Below, piece after piece: positions 1 through 54,733 of a stretch of DNA of 54,733 nucleotides. Numbering within the stretch: the first letter of the stretch is position 1; every line of letters starts with the position of its first letter. Source of the DNA: Priapulus caudatus (Eukaryota > Priapulida > Priapulimorpha > Priapulimorphida > Priapulidae); assembly GCF_000485595.1 (NCBI RefSeq), contig NW_014577065.1, forward strand, positions 374,421 to 429,153, in the 5' to 3' direction. The notes beneath the pieces were generated by a model. The model did no database searches. It was not told where the DNA came from and was given only the letters and a program-made list of their open reading frames with translations. A program made the translations under genes and the position numbers.

Positions 1-1824
1 TTTTTATGGTCAAATTGCTGCATTATACTTCCTATTTTACTATATTGTTCGATGTGAACATACACTCATGACTCATACATAGCCCATAGCCTCAAATTTT
101 AATAGTTGATTTATTAGCAAATAGAGCATGCGTCATTAATCAAAATGAGCAGTTTTAAAGAAAAATAAATCAACACTTGATAAAAATGGAAACATGAAAA
201 TTTTTAGTGTATCATAATTCGTATAAATATTAATCAGTTTTGTGTAGCTGCAATTAGCCATCCAAGATTCACAAATCCTTAATGTCTATAGTAAATAAAG
301 ATGGTTTGCCTGCTAATGTAGTTTCTGATGTTGGCAGTGCATGTGGGAATCCTGTGTTTCATGGTATTCATGTGAATGTGTTTTACCCTGTATTTACAGG
401 ACAATGCTCTTGGGTTGATGCACCTCCGCAAACTGTTCATGGAGTTTTGCCACCCAAAGCAGAGCATGTCACCTGCAGAGCAAGAAGACAAGCTTTATAA
501 CATGTTGCCTTTGTTTTGTAAGGTATATAAATTTACATGTACTTTGTTATATTATTCTTTTCAGAGTATGTGCAAGTGAAAATAAAATAATTATACTTTG
601 ATAAGATAAGTGAAAGTGATTTCCACATTATTATTCATTATATTGAATGTATTAATAGTAGTGATATATGTTTATCAGATCTATTATAGTATTGAAAAGT
701 ATTGATGTACTAAAAATGCTATATCTGAAGTTCAAACTGTGTGAATTTTAGGTCTTTGGTAGCAGCCCTTCAAGTGAGATGGAGAAGTTTGGAGATATCC
801 TTCAGTTTTGTAGCTATGTCTCTAAGCTAATGGTAACAGAAGTCAGAAGAAGGGCATCAAATCAATCTACTGGTGAGCAGATTAATCATTTGGAATACTA
901 CTAGTCAAAGCTGTAAGTTATCATAATACAGTTATGAACCTGTTTCTAAATACTGTTTTAGTAATTTTAATGCACATTAGTTTTGTGTCTGCAGTTATTA
1001 TATATAATCTACTATTTCGTATTTCGTAAGCAATGATGTGATAAATGTTTAATATCAAATTTTACATGATGAATAAGTTCATTACCAGTGTCTACTCAAA
1101 AAGAGCATTGCACATGAAAAATGATTGAAACTCAGTGCATATGCAAAACAAAATATTAGATGTTAAAGGTTACATCTTTAAAAATCTGACAGGTAGGTGG
1201 ATTTTTAATATTTTTAATATTTTTGTTTTATTTGTTTGACTTTACCGTGCTCGACTTTCATTTGCCTTTTAATCTCGTGTGTATCATACCGATCACACTT
1301 CTGAGAGCAATCTGTTCTTGCACAATCTGTAGGATGATTGTTGCAAGTCTAGCTACAGTACAAGCCAGATACTACGGCTGCAGCATTATGGTCATGCTTT
1401 CCCAACACCGGGCATAATGCTGCAGTAATAATTTGAAGCAGCAATTCCTCTATAGTGCATAAATTTGCATTCTCAGCAGAATGCACATGCATCCGCCCAG
1501 GTGAAATGCTTCCAGCGCACATTACTGTAATGTCTTGTGGTGTTTCAGTATCGCATGTCACATGGATGCAGCTGTGAGTGCAGTCAATAAGTTTTTATGG
1601 TAGATATTTAGTGTTTATCTTCGGAATTTATGTTTACAGAGGCAGCCAGTCAAGCGATCGTGAAATTCCTTGAGATTGAGAATACAGAGGAGGCAAGTAA
1701 TGGATGGATGCTGTTAACCACACTCAACCTTCTCGCAGCTGGTAATCATAGTATGGTAAGTAGGTAGCCGGAATGTAGCATAACTGCTTTATGCTTCAGT
1801 GTGTGCAGCCTGATCTTAATTCAA
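1..1824 (+). repeat. Copy A of the triplicated exon 2-4 segment
   Basis: Collinear with 6503-8369 (copy B) and 13805-15548 (copy C). It begins at base 1, inside a dispersed repeat that also occurs in reverse in intron 16 (about 23355-23545), and breaks off at about 1825, where it runs straight into a transposon fragment while copies B and C continue into the AT-rich end of intron 4. Copy C lacks bases equivalent to 991-1167 of this copy. Most likely a separate, accurate contig misplaced in front of the gene. Confidence 0.85.
400..1755 (+). CDS. WDFY3: WDFY3 coding exons 2-4, intact copy A
   Basis: Exons 400-522 (phase 0-0), 752-872 (0-1) and 1640-1755 (1-0). They encode residues about 24-143 of the model: the conserved DNALGLMHL start, a VTEVRRRAS segment and a WMLLTTLNLLA segment, all easily aligned with the human N-terminus. 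Every boundary has a proper acceptor (TTTACAG, TTTTAG, TTTACAG) and donor (GTATAT, GTGAGC, GTAAGT). Of the three copies of these exons only this one has an open frame throughout. It lies upstream of the promoter-like region and of both copies of exon 1, so its present position cannot be used for splicing; it fits exactly between exon 1 and exon 5. The spaces between the exons are introns 2 and 3, with no other gene. Confidence 0.93.
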
Positions 1825-1826
1825 TG

Positions 1827-2026
1827 ACGTACGTTTCAGTCTGTATCTCCGGATTGCGGGTGTCTACGAGGAAATGATTTCGTACGATGATGGGCGAATG
1901 TACTGTGTCCGATTTGAGCTCAAGTTGGATGAGTTACGCGTAGTAAATCGAAGGTATTATAAGGCTAGTAAATGACGAATTTCCCTTGTTTATTGAAGTC
2001 ACACTCCTTCCCTTTATCTACTCCTG
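1827..2026 (+). mobile_element. Half of a foldback MITE, truncated
   Basis: Matches the right arm (20062-20278) of the complete foldback element in intron 12, and the reverse complement of its left arm. The outer end is complete: it finishes with the terminal CTACTC-CTG, followed by AT-rich DNA. The inner end starts abruptly at CGTACGTTT, exactly where copy A loses its match to copies B and C. Either a solo terminal arm or the junction of a misassembly inside a repeat. Confidence 0.85.
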
Positions 2027-4280
2027 ATCATATGCACTTATCTGTATTATGTTAGATCCACGTGTATAAGGTGTAGATGTAGGACAGGTTTGCATCAGAT
2101 TATGCAAAATTGGGATTAAAATTCACATTTAAATAGGAATGGGATTAAATAGTTATTTACCTTATTTTCAAAATTTGACTGTATATTTATTTTTCACTAA
2201 TTACACTTTCTTGTGTGAAAAATGTGCAAAAAGGGTAATTATACACAAAATCAATCAGTTATTAGATAAATACATGAATAGAAAAGACATAAATACCCAG
2301 ATAATACACTGTGTATGTGCTTATATTTATAATATAGGCCTCCACAATTTTGCATTTTGGCTGCATGCTTTAGCAACCCAGTTGCTTATCTAAGTCTCAT
2401 ATTCTGGCCACCAAGCACATACCCCGTGTAATAACATAGGCAACCAGCTATTTACCTTGAAAATAAAAAAAATAAAATATATTAGGTTGTTAATGTCAGA
2501 TGTGGTAGCAGTTTGTATGAGGTTGAGTGGTGGTAAAGCAATCCGTGCGCTGTTTACATAGCAATTATTACATTACTTGCCATCGATTATAAGACCATTG
2601 AATCGCTTTAGGCAGAGTAAATTGTCTAGCCGTGGCAGTCATATAAATTTAAATTTTTCCATCAATGTTTTAGCTAGGTTTTAAATTTGGGTGACAAATG
2701 TGCTGTAAATTATGAGCCATTTTGTCTGGTATCCATGATCCAAGGGGTGGTGCGAGAAAGGTGGGTGGGGAACTGCATAGTATTGGGATTCTTCTTTAAA
2801 ATCTAATGCTATTAGGTAATCAGATCACATTTAGAAAGATAATTGCACTGAAGCTATGGATGGGGTGGGCATTTGACTTATTATAGTTTACACATACACT
2901 GTTTCAGGTGAATACACAGTGCTTCTGCCAGGTTAGCATAGGGTATCGTCTAAATCTCCGTAAACTGTTGATTTAATGCACAGTATTTTAAATCCGCTGT
3001 TTCTGCCAGACCTCAGTCTGTAGCCTGCAGTCGACAAGTTGTGTTGCACAACTTTGTCAGTAAATGCGCTAGTAGTGGTGTCACCTTCATTATTAGCAAG
3101 GGTATAGCCGTCAGCTTTGAAACGTTTTTTCTAGTAAATATAGTAATATTGAACAATGAAATTATTTATGTAGCATAATTTAAACCTATTCTAACTGAGA
3201 ATATGCAAGGAACCTTAGGTCATGTGTCCCTTTAAAATTGTATATGATAACTTATTATTATGGTCAAACTAAAGTTGAGCTGCTAAACTGAAAAGTATTC
3301 CATTTATATGAATATTGCTTAAATGAATCAAATAAAATTAGCATTCTTCTTTAAGTATTCACGGATTAGGTCCATTCATTTTCACTGTTCATTTAAGACC
3401 ATTCATAAATCAAAAAGGGAACTGATCGGCAATCTGATAATGAATTCTTTTATGCGAGTTTAGGCAATTCAGCTATGTGATAGAATAATATTGGTTGATT
3501 TTTTGTTTACATCCATTTGCCTCGATTAAAGACCTTAAGTAGTTTATGGTCTAGGTTGATGTTCTGCAGTTGCTCTAATCAATGCTGCTGTCAGTGTCAG
3601 GTTAAAGGATTTCTGATTTATGTGCTTACGATCTATCAAAATTAGCAAATCATAATAATTTACATGATGAAGATGATAAATTTGAAGTTGACTTTATACA
3701 TTTTAATCCTGATACATGCACGAATCATCATATTTAGTAACTACAATAAAAAGATAAATGTGAACATTTTGTGATATTTGCACATTTCGAAATTGTTTTG
3801 TGATTTATCAGTCCTAGGTCAAATCGCTAATCGATTCACTATATTTTCAAATGGGACAATGGTGCACACATTGTAATCAAAGAAATGTTGATAGCCATCG
3901 ATTTTTTTGTGCTACATAATTTAATGATACATTGGAATTTACTAATCAATTTGTAATTTATTAAATGTTTCTGGGTGGTTATGAAACCTGTATTTGCAGC
4001 ACCTTTGTAAATGATTGAATGTGCACATCTACGTGCATACATTTTTGAACAGCACGTTTATTATACTTGATGGTTTTCTGTTATAAAAACATGGTTTTCC
4101 CCATTGGGCATTGTCATATGTGGTAGTTTGCATTGGGTTTTTATATAGTTTTGTTCCGCCTGATCCATCTATCTTAGCTATTTGACTGTTTGCTATATAT
4201 ATGATGTACATGAGGTAAGATACATATTCACTTTTCAATGTATTATCTGGTTATAAATCTTTTTCTATCCAGAGAGACCG
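2027..4280. other. No gene seen; AT-rich flank
   Basis: About 2.25 kb of AT-rich sequence. Reading frames are short and show no similarity that I recognise. No tRNA, CRISPR-like or tandem repeat structure stands out. It is probably true 5' flank of WDFY3, if the join at 2026 is wrong, or simply intergenic DNA. Confidence 0.6.
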
Positions 4281-5546
4281 GGTACAAGATGGCGTTGCAC
4301 AAAAGATGCGTTGTTCCCCGACCGCCGAAAGCGGTTAAGCCGCGCACTTCCGCGGACTGGGCGCCACGGACCGCGGCGGTGTTGTATGTAGCATCTCGGC
4401 GCTACCCCGCCTATACGAATTCGCGCGCCGAAGGAAGGCGGCCCGCGCGAATGCGTATAGCGGGCAGCCTAAACATCGCGCAGTTTTCGGGACACGTCCA
4501 TCGGCTCGGCGCTACATCGGCTTTGGAGGGGCCTTCCGATTATAGATTGACACGCGTTTGTACATCCTCGCCGTCGTACGTCACCTGCCGTATTTTCGTA
4601 CCTTATCTGCGGTTCTCCCACTCTCTTTCTCTCTTTCTCGCTCCCCAGGTCTGTCTTCTCTCTTCTCTCTCTCTCGCTCGCTCCGCCGCCACGGTTAATA
4701 AGGTATCTATATACATGCATCAATGCTGCCGCCAGCCAGGCACACAAGCATGCGCTGCAGCGGTTTCAATAAAATGTAATGCTAAATAAATACAAAATCT
4801 ATTTACTACGAAAGTCACCGCGCGCGCCAAAAACTCCCCGACCAGCCGTTTGTTGATATAGCATTTCGACCCGTGCCCGCCGCCACTGTGAGCGCGGGGA
4901 GGAGGGAAGCGGAATGTCGCCACTCCGCCGTCTTCGTAAAAACATGTGCATATATATATTTGTGTGTCAGTGTGGCGCGTATTGTAGGATTAGCTACGTG
5001 TAAAAACTGCCACGGCCACGCCAGCACGTGCTCGCACGACGGTGCCGTCGGCCACGGGCAGCGCGCGGGTCAAAGATGGTTGATAAAAACCTCGCACGTA
5101 CGGAGCCAGGCGCTTTTGGAGATAGCTCTAGACCGCCGCCAGGCCCACGTGGAGCGCCGTACACGTCTTCGTTAAAACCTCTGCTGATAGACGTAACGCT
5201 ATACTCGGCAGAAGCGCGACGTCATCGCCGGTAGCGGCCAATGAGCGACGCGCGTCATTGCTGATTGACAGCAATTTTTGGAGTTTCTTGTAGGAGCCAC
5301 TACGTCTTAGCCACTGAGGCGCGCCACCCCAAAAAAAGTATTAGGGGCCGTTGGGGATGCCTCAAGCCGTCCATCCCAAATGTCGGTTGGATTGCGCCCC
5401 AGTTTTCGCGCGGAGTGCGTTTTCAGACCCTTGTCTAAGTATCTGTCTAGGGCGATAAAAAGGGGCGGCGTATTCACGTTGGGCGCGGCAAGCCGCAAGC
5501 GTCTGAGACAGCTGATACTCAAAATTTTTGATGCGAAATGTTTCAG
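4281..5546 (+). promoter_or_regulatory. CpG-rich promoter-like region and probable 5' UTR of WDFY3
   Basis: Abrupt change from AT-rich DNA to a stretch dense in CpG, ending at the exon that carries the start codon. Visible motifs: a YY1-like CAAGATGGCG at 4285-4294, a CRE-like GACGTCAT at 5218-5225, a CCAAT box at 5238-5242, and GATAAAAAGGGGCGGCG at 5453-5470, which combines an A-rich element and a GC box about 100 bp before the ATG. A TTTCAG acceptor ends at 5546, ten bases before the ATG, so an upstream non-coding exon may lie in this region. The last 190 bp recur at 12628-12857. Reading frames here (for example 4238-4789) look like products of GC-rich composition. Transcription start not determinable by eye. 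Confidence 0.6.
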
Positions 5547-5556
5547 ATATAGCAAG

Positions 5557-50445
<44,889 letters not shown>

Positions 50446-51992
50446 TTGACAGGCAGCTGTTGATGGTACGCGTAACCCTGTAGGTACTCATTGTATGCTA
50501 GAAGCAGAAGCAGCCGGATCCTATTCTGGGAATCGGTGGACACCGCCTTTTTCCCCCCCGAGGCACAAACCTCACAATTGTTTGTTTTCGCGATCTGAGC
50601 ACTTTAGTCTGAAAGGGTAATATTTTTGGCTGTTTTAGGTTTTGTCACCATTTATAAAACCATACATCTTCCATTGTTATGTAGAGGCTTTAGCAGCTTA
50701 CCTATGTTGTTAAGGAGTTGGGTCGTCATCACTACTTAGAACTAGCACATTGGGTAGTAATAGATTTTACGACGTTACAAATGGTTGTCACGTTATGCAT
50801 TACCACCATCAGCGAATTGGCAAAAGTTAGGCACGAATATACTTGTGAATCATCAAGGTACCATTTGTGTTTTGTGGGCCTTGTATACCCTTACTTGGTT
50901 AGGACGTAAGCATCGTTCATTTACACAATAATGCACTTCTCCAGTTGAAACTGTTGCATTCTGCTTTTCGAGAAATTATAGACTTTACGCAGATTCATGT
51001 GGCCCAGACTATATCATAGCATTCCATAAATGGCCCTTTCCTAGAGCTCTAACACATTCATATGATCTAGCTGCAAAATAATGGGTCCTTTACTTTTTAT
51101 TTAATTATTCTAAAAAGTGCAATTGTTAGTGTAACTGGCGTGTAATGCTTTGTTCCATTAGAACAGTTTGCCGTGCAACGTTAAAAATATATTAGTGAGT
51201 ATTATGAATATATATATATAGTATTGTGCAATATCGTAAACTATCATGTCCTCCTATAAGTACTTGGTATACAGTTAGCTCTTGTAAAATGTAGGTAGAT
51301 TTCCATTTAATGGTAAGTTACTAAATGACATTGAAATGGCACAGAGTAATTGGATACTGTTTCTAGAACCTAAACATGTAACCAGGTAGTACTGTGAAAT
51401 TAGGCTTAAATATAAATATGTATATTGTTAAAATTGAAATGAACGCTTTAGATATGAATGTAACCAGGTAATTGATCTTGCTTGTGCATAATATAAAGAT
51501 GTATCTAGAAAAAGGAATTTGCGTGCGTGGATATTTGTAATTATAGTGGAACATTCATCCCCATTTTCAGGCAAAGTATGGGCAAAATATGAATTGTAAT
51601 AATGCGATAATGCGATATGAATAATTTATTAGCGATAATGTTAAAAAGGGTAGTTTGAGTTGTGCCTTACACAACCGTAACCTATACGGAGGGAATCCAA
51701 ATCTAATTTGCACAAGTTTTTTTTTATGATAAATTATTAGTGGCATTTGTTCGTGTAGTGGAATGTGAAATTGGAGTGTGTGGGATGCATATCAACGTTG
51801 GTGATCTCCATTACCATTGCTCGAGGCGCTAAACCATATTACAGTGTTAAATTCTAAAGTATGTTCACCTTTAAATCACTGTTTATCATGGAAATATTAA
51901 ACCTACGCATGGCTACATGAAACGTAATTTTTAGTATATATCGTAGTGCATATCGTAGCAAATAATAGTTGTATTTGAAGAATGAGAAAACA

Positions 51993-52035
<43 letters not shown>

Positions 52036-52830
52036 GCTCGTACAACTATTGGTATTTAACATAACTAAGATGCCTAACGTACGTGCATAGATACACTGCT
52101 GCTGCGGTTTATGGCTTGAGGCTGTTGTATGATTTTCATGAAAGTGTATATGTATATAATATATATTATATAGTATATAATACACGAATACGTGATATAG
52201 ACTTATACATACTCCACATGATGCACGAATGCACATAAGTATATAATATAGCACCTAATATGTAATGTAATTATTGCTGCAAAAATCTGTATAGTGAAGC
52301 GAAAATTGCCCTATTAAATTGTAATGCAAGTTGCATGGTGCTTTTAAAGGTATTGAATAGATTGAAGCAATTGTAAATTTAGTTTAGGCATACATATGTA
52401 ATTATTATTGTGTGGAAAATTTATACTTTGGCACCTAACAATTTTATTATGTTTCAGTAATTGTTTGGTAAGGTATTCATAGGAAACTAATGGAGAAACT
52501 TACTATCCTGAATGCCAAACGGAAATGTACTCCTACCAATAGCATCGGAGATCGTATTCATTGTGTAAACCAAAACGGCTTATCACTTTGTAACAAACGT
52601 AGTACACGTGTGCTGTTTTGTGTAGCCTTATCACTATCGTTAGGCAAACCTATATATATATATATATATGTTTTATTCGTTGCGTTTGTTTGTATGAATA
52701 TCACTGCGGTGAAGGTTAAATTTAAGCGTAAACATTTAAATCTGTCAAGAATCGTGGTCGCGAATATTCCTTGTAAATCTTTGTGATTTCGTCATATATG
52801 AATAAATGAAATGTTTGAGAGAAATTTACT
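50446..52830 (+). other. 3' UTR and flank of WDFY3 with candidate poly(A) signals
   Basis: AT-rich, no coding similarity. Candidate poly(A) signals are ATTAAA at 52313-52318 and AATAAA at 52801-52806; nothing canonical lies close to the stop, so the 3' UTR may be about 2 kb or use a weak signal. A 98-codon frame at 52490-52786 contains a TATATA-derived Tyr/Ile stretch and looks accidental. Confidence 0.45.
51997..52032. repeat. (TA)n microsatellite
   Basis: About 18 TA units in the 3' flank. Confidence 0.95.
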
Positions 52831-52863
52831 GAAAACATTTTATTCGTAGATCCTTATTATTCT

Positions 52864-52935
52864 CTACTTACTTACTTCCTACTTACTTACTTACTACTTA
52901 CTTACCTACTTACTCTACTTACTTTTTATTACTCT
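52864..52935. repeat. (CTTA)n microsatellite, imperfect
   Basis: ACTT tetranucleotide repeated about fifteen times with interruptions (TCCT, CTCT), downstream of the AATAAA at 52801. Confidence 0.92.
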
Positions 52936-53127
52936 ACTTATTATTCTCTATATTAATATTATTTTCTTTATACAAATTAAGCGTTTATTTATGCGCGAGT
53001 TCACATATTTCGACACTCCAGTGAACTAGTATTGGATGATCATTCTGCAGATAGGTATCATATGTCAATGAACTATCTGATGTGGGATGAACCGTGGGTA
53101 TTCCAATATACATTAGCATAGTGGAAA

Positions 53128-54700
53128 TTGTAGTGGGATGCTGCGGCCAAAATCTGAAATTTTCGGGCGAGCGATGTCGGTGCGCCTTTTTATGTACATT
53201 AGCATAGCGGTGACCCCAGGGCGTGATGCTGCGAGCAAAGTGAATATTATAGATAGGATTTTACCAAGCACACGTGCTGTCGGCCCGCCCGGCTCCACTT
53301 TGAACGTATAGGAACGGCTGAACAAAATTTTCTTGCCAGTGAACGGCGACCGACGTCTGTGCGCCTTTTTCATGTACATTTGCATAGTGGGGAACACGTA
53401 GAGCGTGATGCTGCGAGCACAGGAAATAATATAGATAAGATTTTATCATGCTCGCGTGCCGTAAGCCCGCCCGCGACCAGTTAGAACGTATAAGAACGGT
53501 CGAAGAAAATTATATTGGCAGTTAATTAACGGTGACCGACGCACGGACGCCATCTTCATGTACATTAGCATAACCGGAACCGGGCGAGCGATGCTGAAAG
53601 GAATATTATAGATCGGATATTATCATGCACATGTGCCGTCGGCCCGCCCGCGACCAGTTTCACGGCTAGCGGGCCAGCGGCACGTATGCATGGTAAAATC
53701 CGATCCACAAAATTCACTTTTCACTTTACCCGCAACATCCCGCCGTAGATTGGAATAGCGCCCGCGTTGGTAGTCAGCCAAAATAGGTTTTGGACGAAAC
53801 TTACACGCTCAAAATGGGCAGGGGGATGGCCGGGCGGGATGTGCATATAAATATAATGCATGTAAATATATATATGTGCATATAATAGTAAAATCCGCTC
53901 TAGAAGTTTCATTTCGCCCGCAGCATCCCTCCACAATAACTTTCCCCGATGCTAATGTACACTGGAATGGCGCTCGTGCTCTGGTCGGGTTGCCAGCCAA
54001 GATCATGATCATTTGCTTCGGCCAAATCTACGAGGTAAATATGGGCACATGTATGCCCGGGAGAGACGTGCGTGGTAAAATCCGCTCTAGAAATTTTACT
54101 TTGCCCGCAGTATCCCTCCACATTCCTCACGCTATGCTAATGTACATTGGAATAGCGCTCGCGTCACTGGTCGGGTTTGCCAGCCCAGATAATTTTTCCC
54201 AGCCCAATTTGCCTAAAAATAGGCAGGGGTATGTCAAGGACACATGTGCATAGTAAAATCCGATCTATAATATTCACTTTGCTCGCAGAATCACACCCTG
54301 CGTTTCCCGCTATGCTAATGTACAGGAAAAAGGCGCTTCGACGTCGGTCGCCGTTGACAGCTAGCCAAGATAGTTTTCTTTGGCAGTACTCATACTTTCA
54401 AACTGGTCGCGGGCGGGCCGACGGCACGTGTACATGATAAAATCTTATCTACATTATTTCCTTTGCTCTCAGCATCGTTCGCCGGGTTCCGAACCCTAAC
54501 CCTATGCCAATGTTCAGGAAGATGGCGCTTCTGCGTCGGTCACCGTTATCTGCCAAAATAATTTTGTTCGGCCGTTCTTATACGTTCAAACTGATCACGA
54601 GCGGGGGCGGGCCGACGGCACGTGTGCATGGTAAAATTCTTTGCTCGCAGCATCAAGCCCTGGCTTTCCCGCTGTGCTAAACACCATTGGAAATACTTTG
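53128..54700. repeat. Inverted array of ~181-bp satellite-like units
   Basis: A unit of about 181 bp occurs in minus orientation from about 53128 to 53665 and in plus orientation from about 53665 to 54700. The GCTGCGAGCA-type block recurs at about 53227, 53408 and 53590 (spacing 181 and 182). Its complement (CGCAGCAT or a variant) recurs at about 53730, 53919, 54105, 54284, 54465 and 54646 (spacing 179-189). Other shared blocks are ATGCTAATGTACA, CGTCGGTCGCCGTT and GCGGGCGGGCCGACGGCACG. The centre of symmetry is the GGCCCGCCCG...GCGGGCC segment at 53641-53675. Copies differ by substitutions and indels. The array probably continues past the window. Confidence 0.88.
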
Positions 54701-54733
54701 AATTATTGGAAATGAGAATTAATTTCGGCGCAA

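Noticed and set aside
4238-4789. 183-codon frame and overlapping antisense frames in the CpG-rich block
   Set aside because: Arg/Pro/Ala-rich translations on both strands reflect GC-rich composition; no domain, no splice context, and the region looks like promoter DNA.
52490-52786. 98-codon frame in the 3' flank
   Set aside because: Contains Tyr/Ile residues from a TA repeat, no family similarity, and no spliced context; it may simply lie in the 3' UTR.

Overview
The window is animal nuclear DNA. It is AT-rich, the coding sequence is cut into dozens of short exons with GT-AG introns, and there are short non-autonomous DNA transposons and microsatellites. Nearly all of it is one plus-strand gene: the orthologue of WDFY3/ALFY (blue cheese in Drosophila), a giant BEACH-WD40-FYVE scaffold of selective autophagy. 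I joined 61 coding exons by homology to the family and by splice phase. They sum to 10,764 nt including the stop, an inferred protein of 3,587 residues (human WDFY3 is about 3,526), with no frame conflict at any junction. The many conserved introns point to an intron-rich invertebrate; I cannot name the phylum.

Layout: 1-1755 holds a clean copy of exons 2-4 whose right end fuses to half of a transposon (1827-2026). No gene is visible from 2027 to about 4280. A CpG-rich, promoter-like stretch follows (about 4281-5546). Exon 1 lies at 5557, then a second, indel-ridden copy of exons 2-4 (6900-8295), then intact exons 5-11 (8638-12348). Intron 11 contains a third, noisier copy (12628-17992) of everything from the promoter edge to exon 8, which stops at a 10-N gap. 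From 18003 the gene runs without duplication through exons 12-61 to the stop codon at 50443-50445. The 3' flank holds candidate poly(A) signals, microsatellites and, from about 53130 to the end, an inverted array of units of about 181 bp.

The triplicated 5' part is most simply an assembly or gap-filling artefact. Each copy has different indels, copy C is consistently longer than the intact exons, its end coincides with the N gap, and copy A starts inside a dispersed repeat and ends inside a transposon. The best reading frame is therefore a mosaic: exon 1 from copy C (12868-12936), exons 2-4 from copy A, exons 5-11 from copy B, and the rest single copy.

Protein order: long N-terminal ARM/HEAT-like region (exons 1-21), concanavalin A-like lectin domain (exons 22-25), second helical region (26-48), PH-BEACH (49-51), BEACH (51-53), WD40 repeats (54-60) with a long disordered insert in exon 58, and a C-terminal FYVE zinc finger (60-61). 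I found no second protein-coding gene and no RNA gene. The points most worth following are the triplication, an 829-nt GC-rich BEACH exon preceded by a minisatellite that repeats its own splice acceptor, a possible membrane-tail isoform at intron 58, and several structured transposon or satellite elements.
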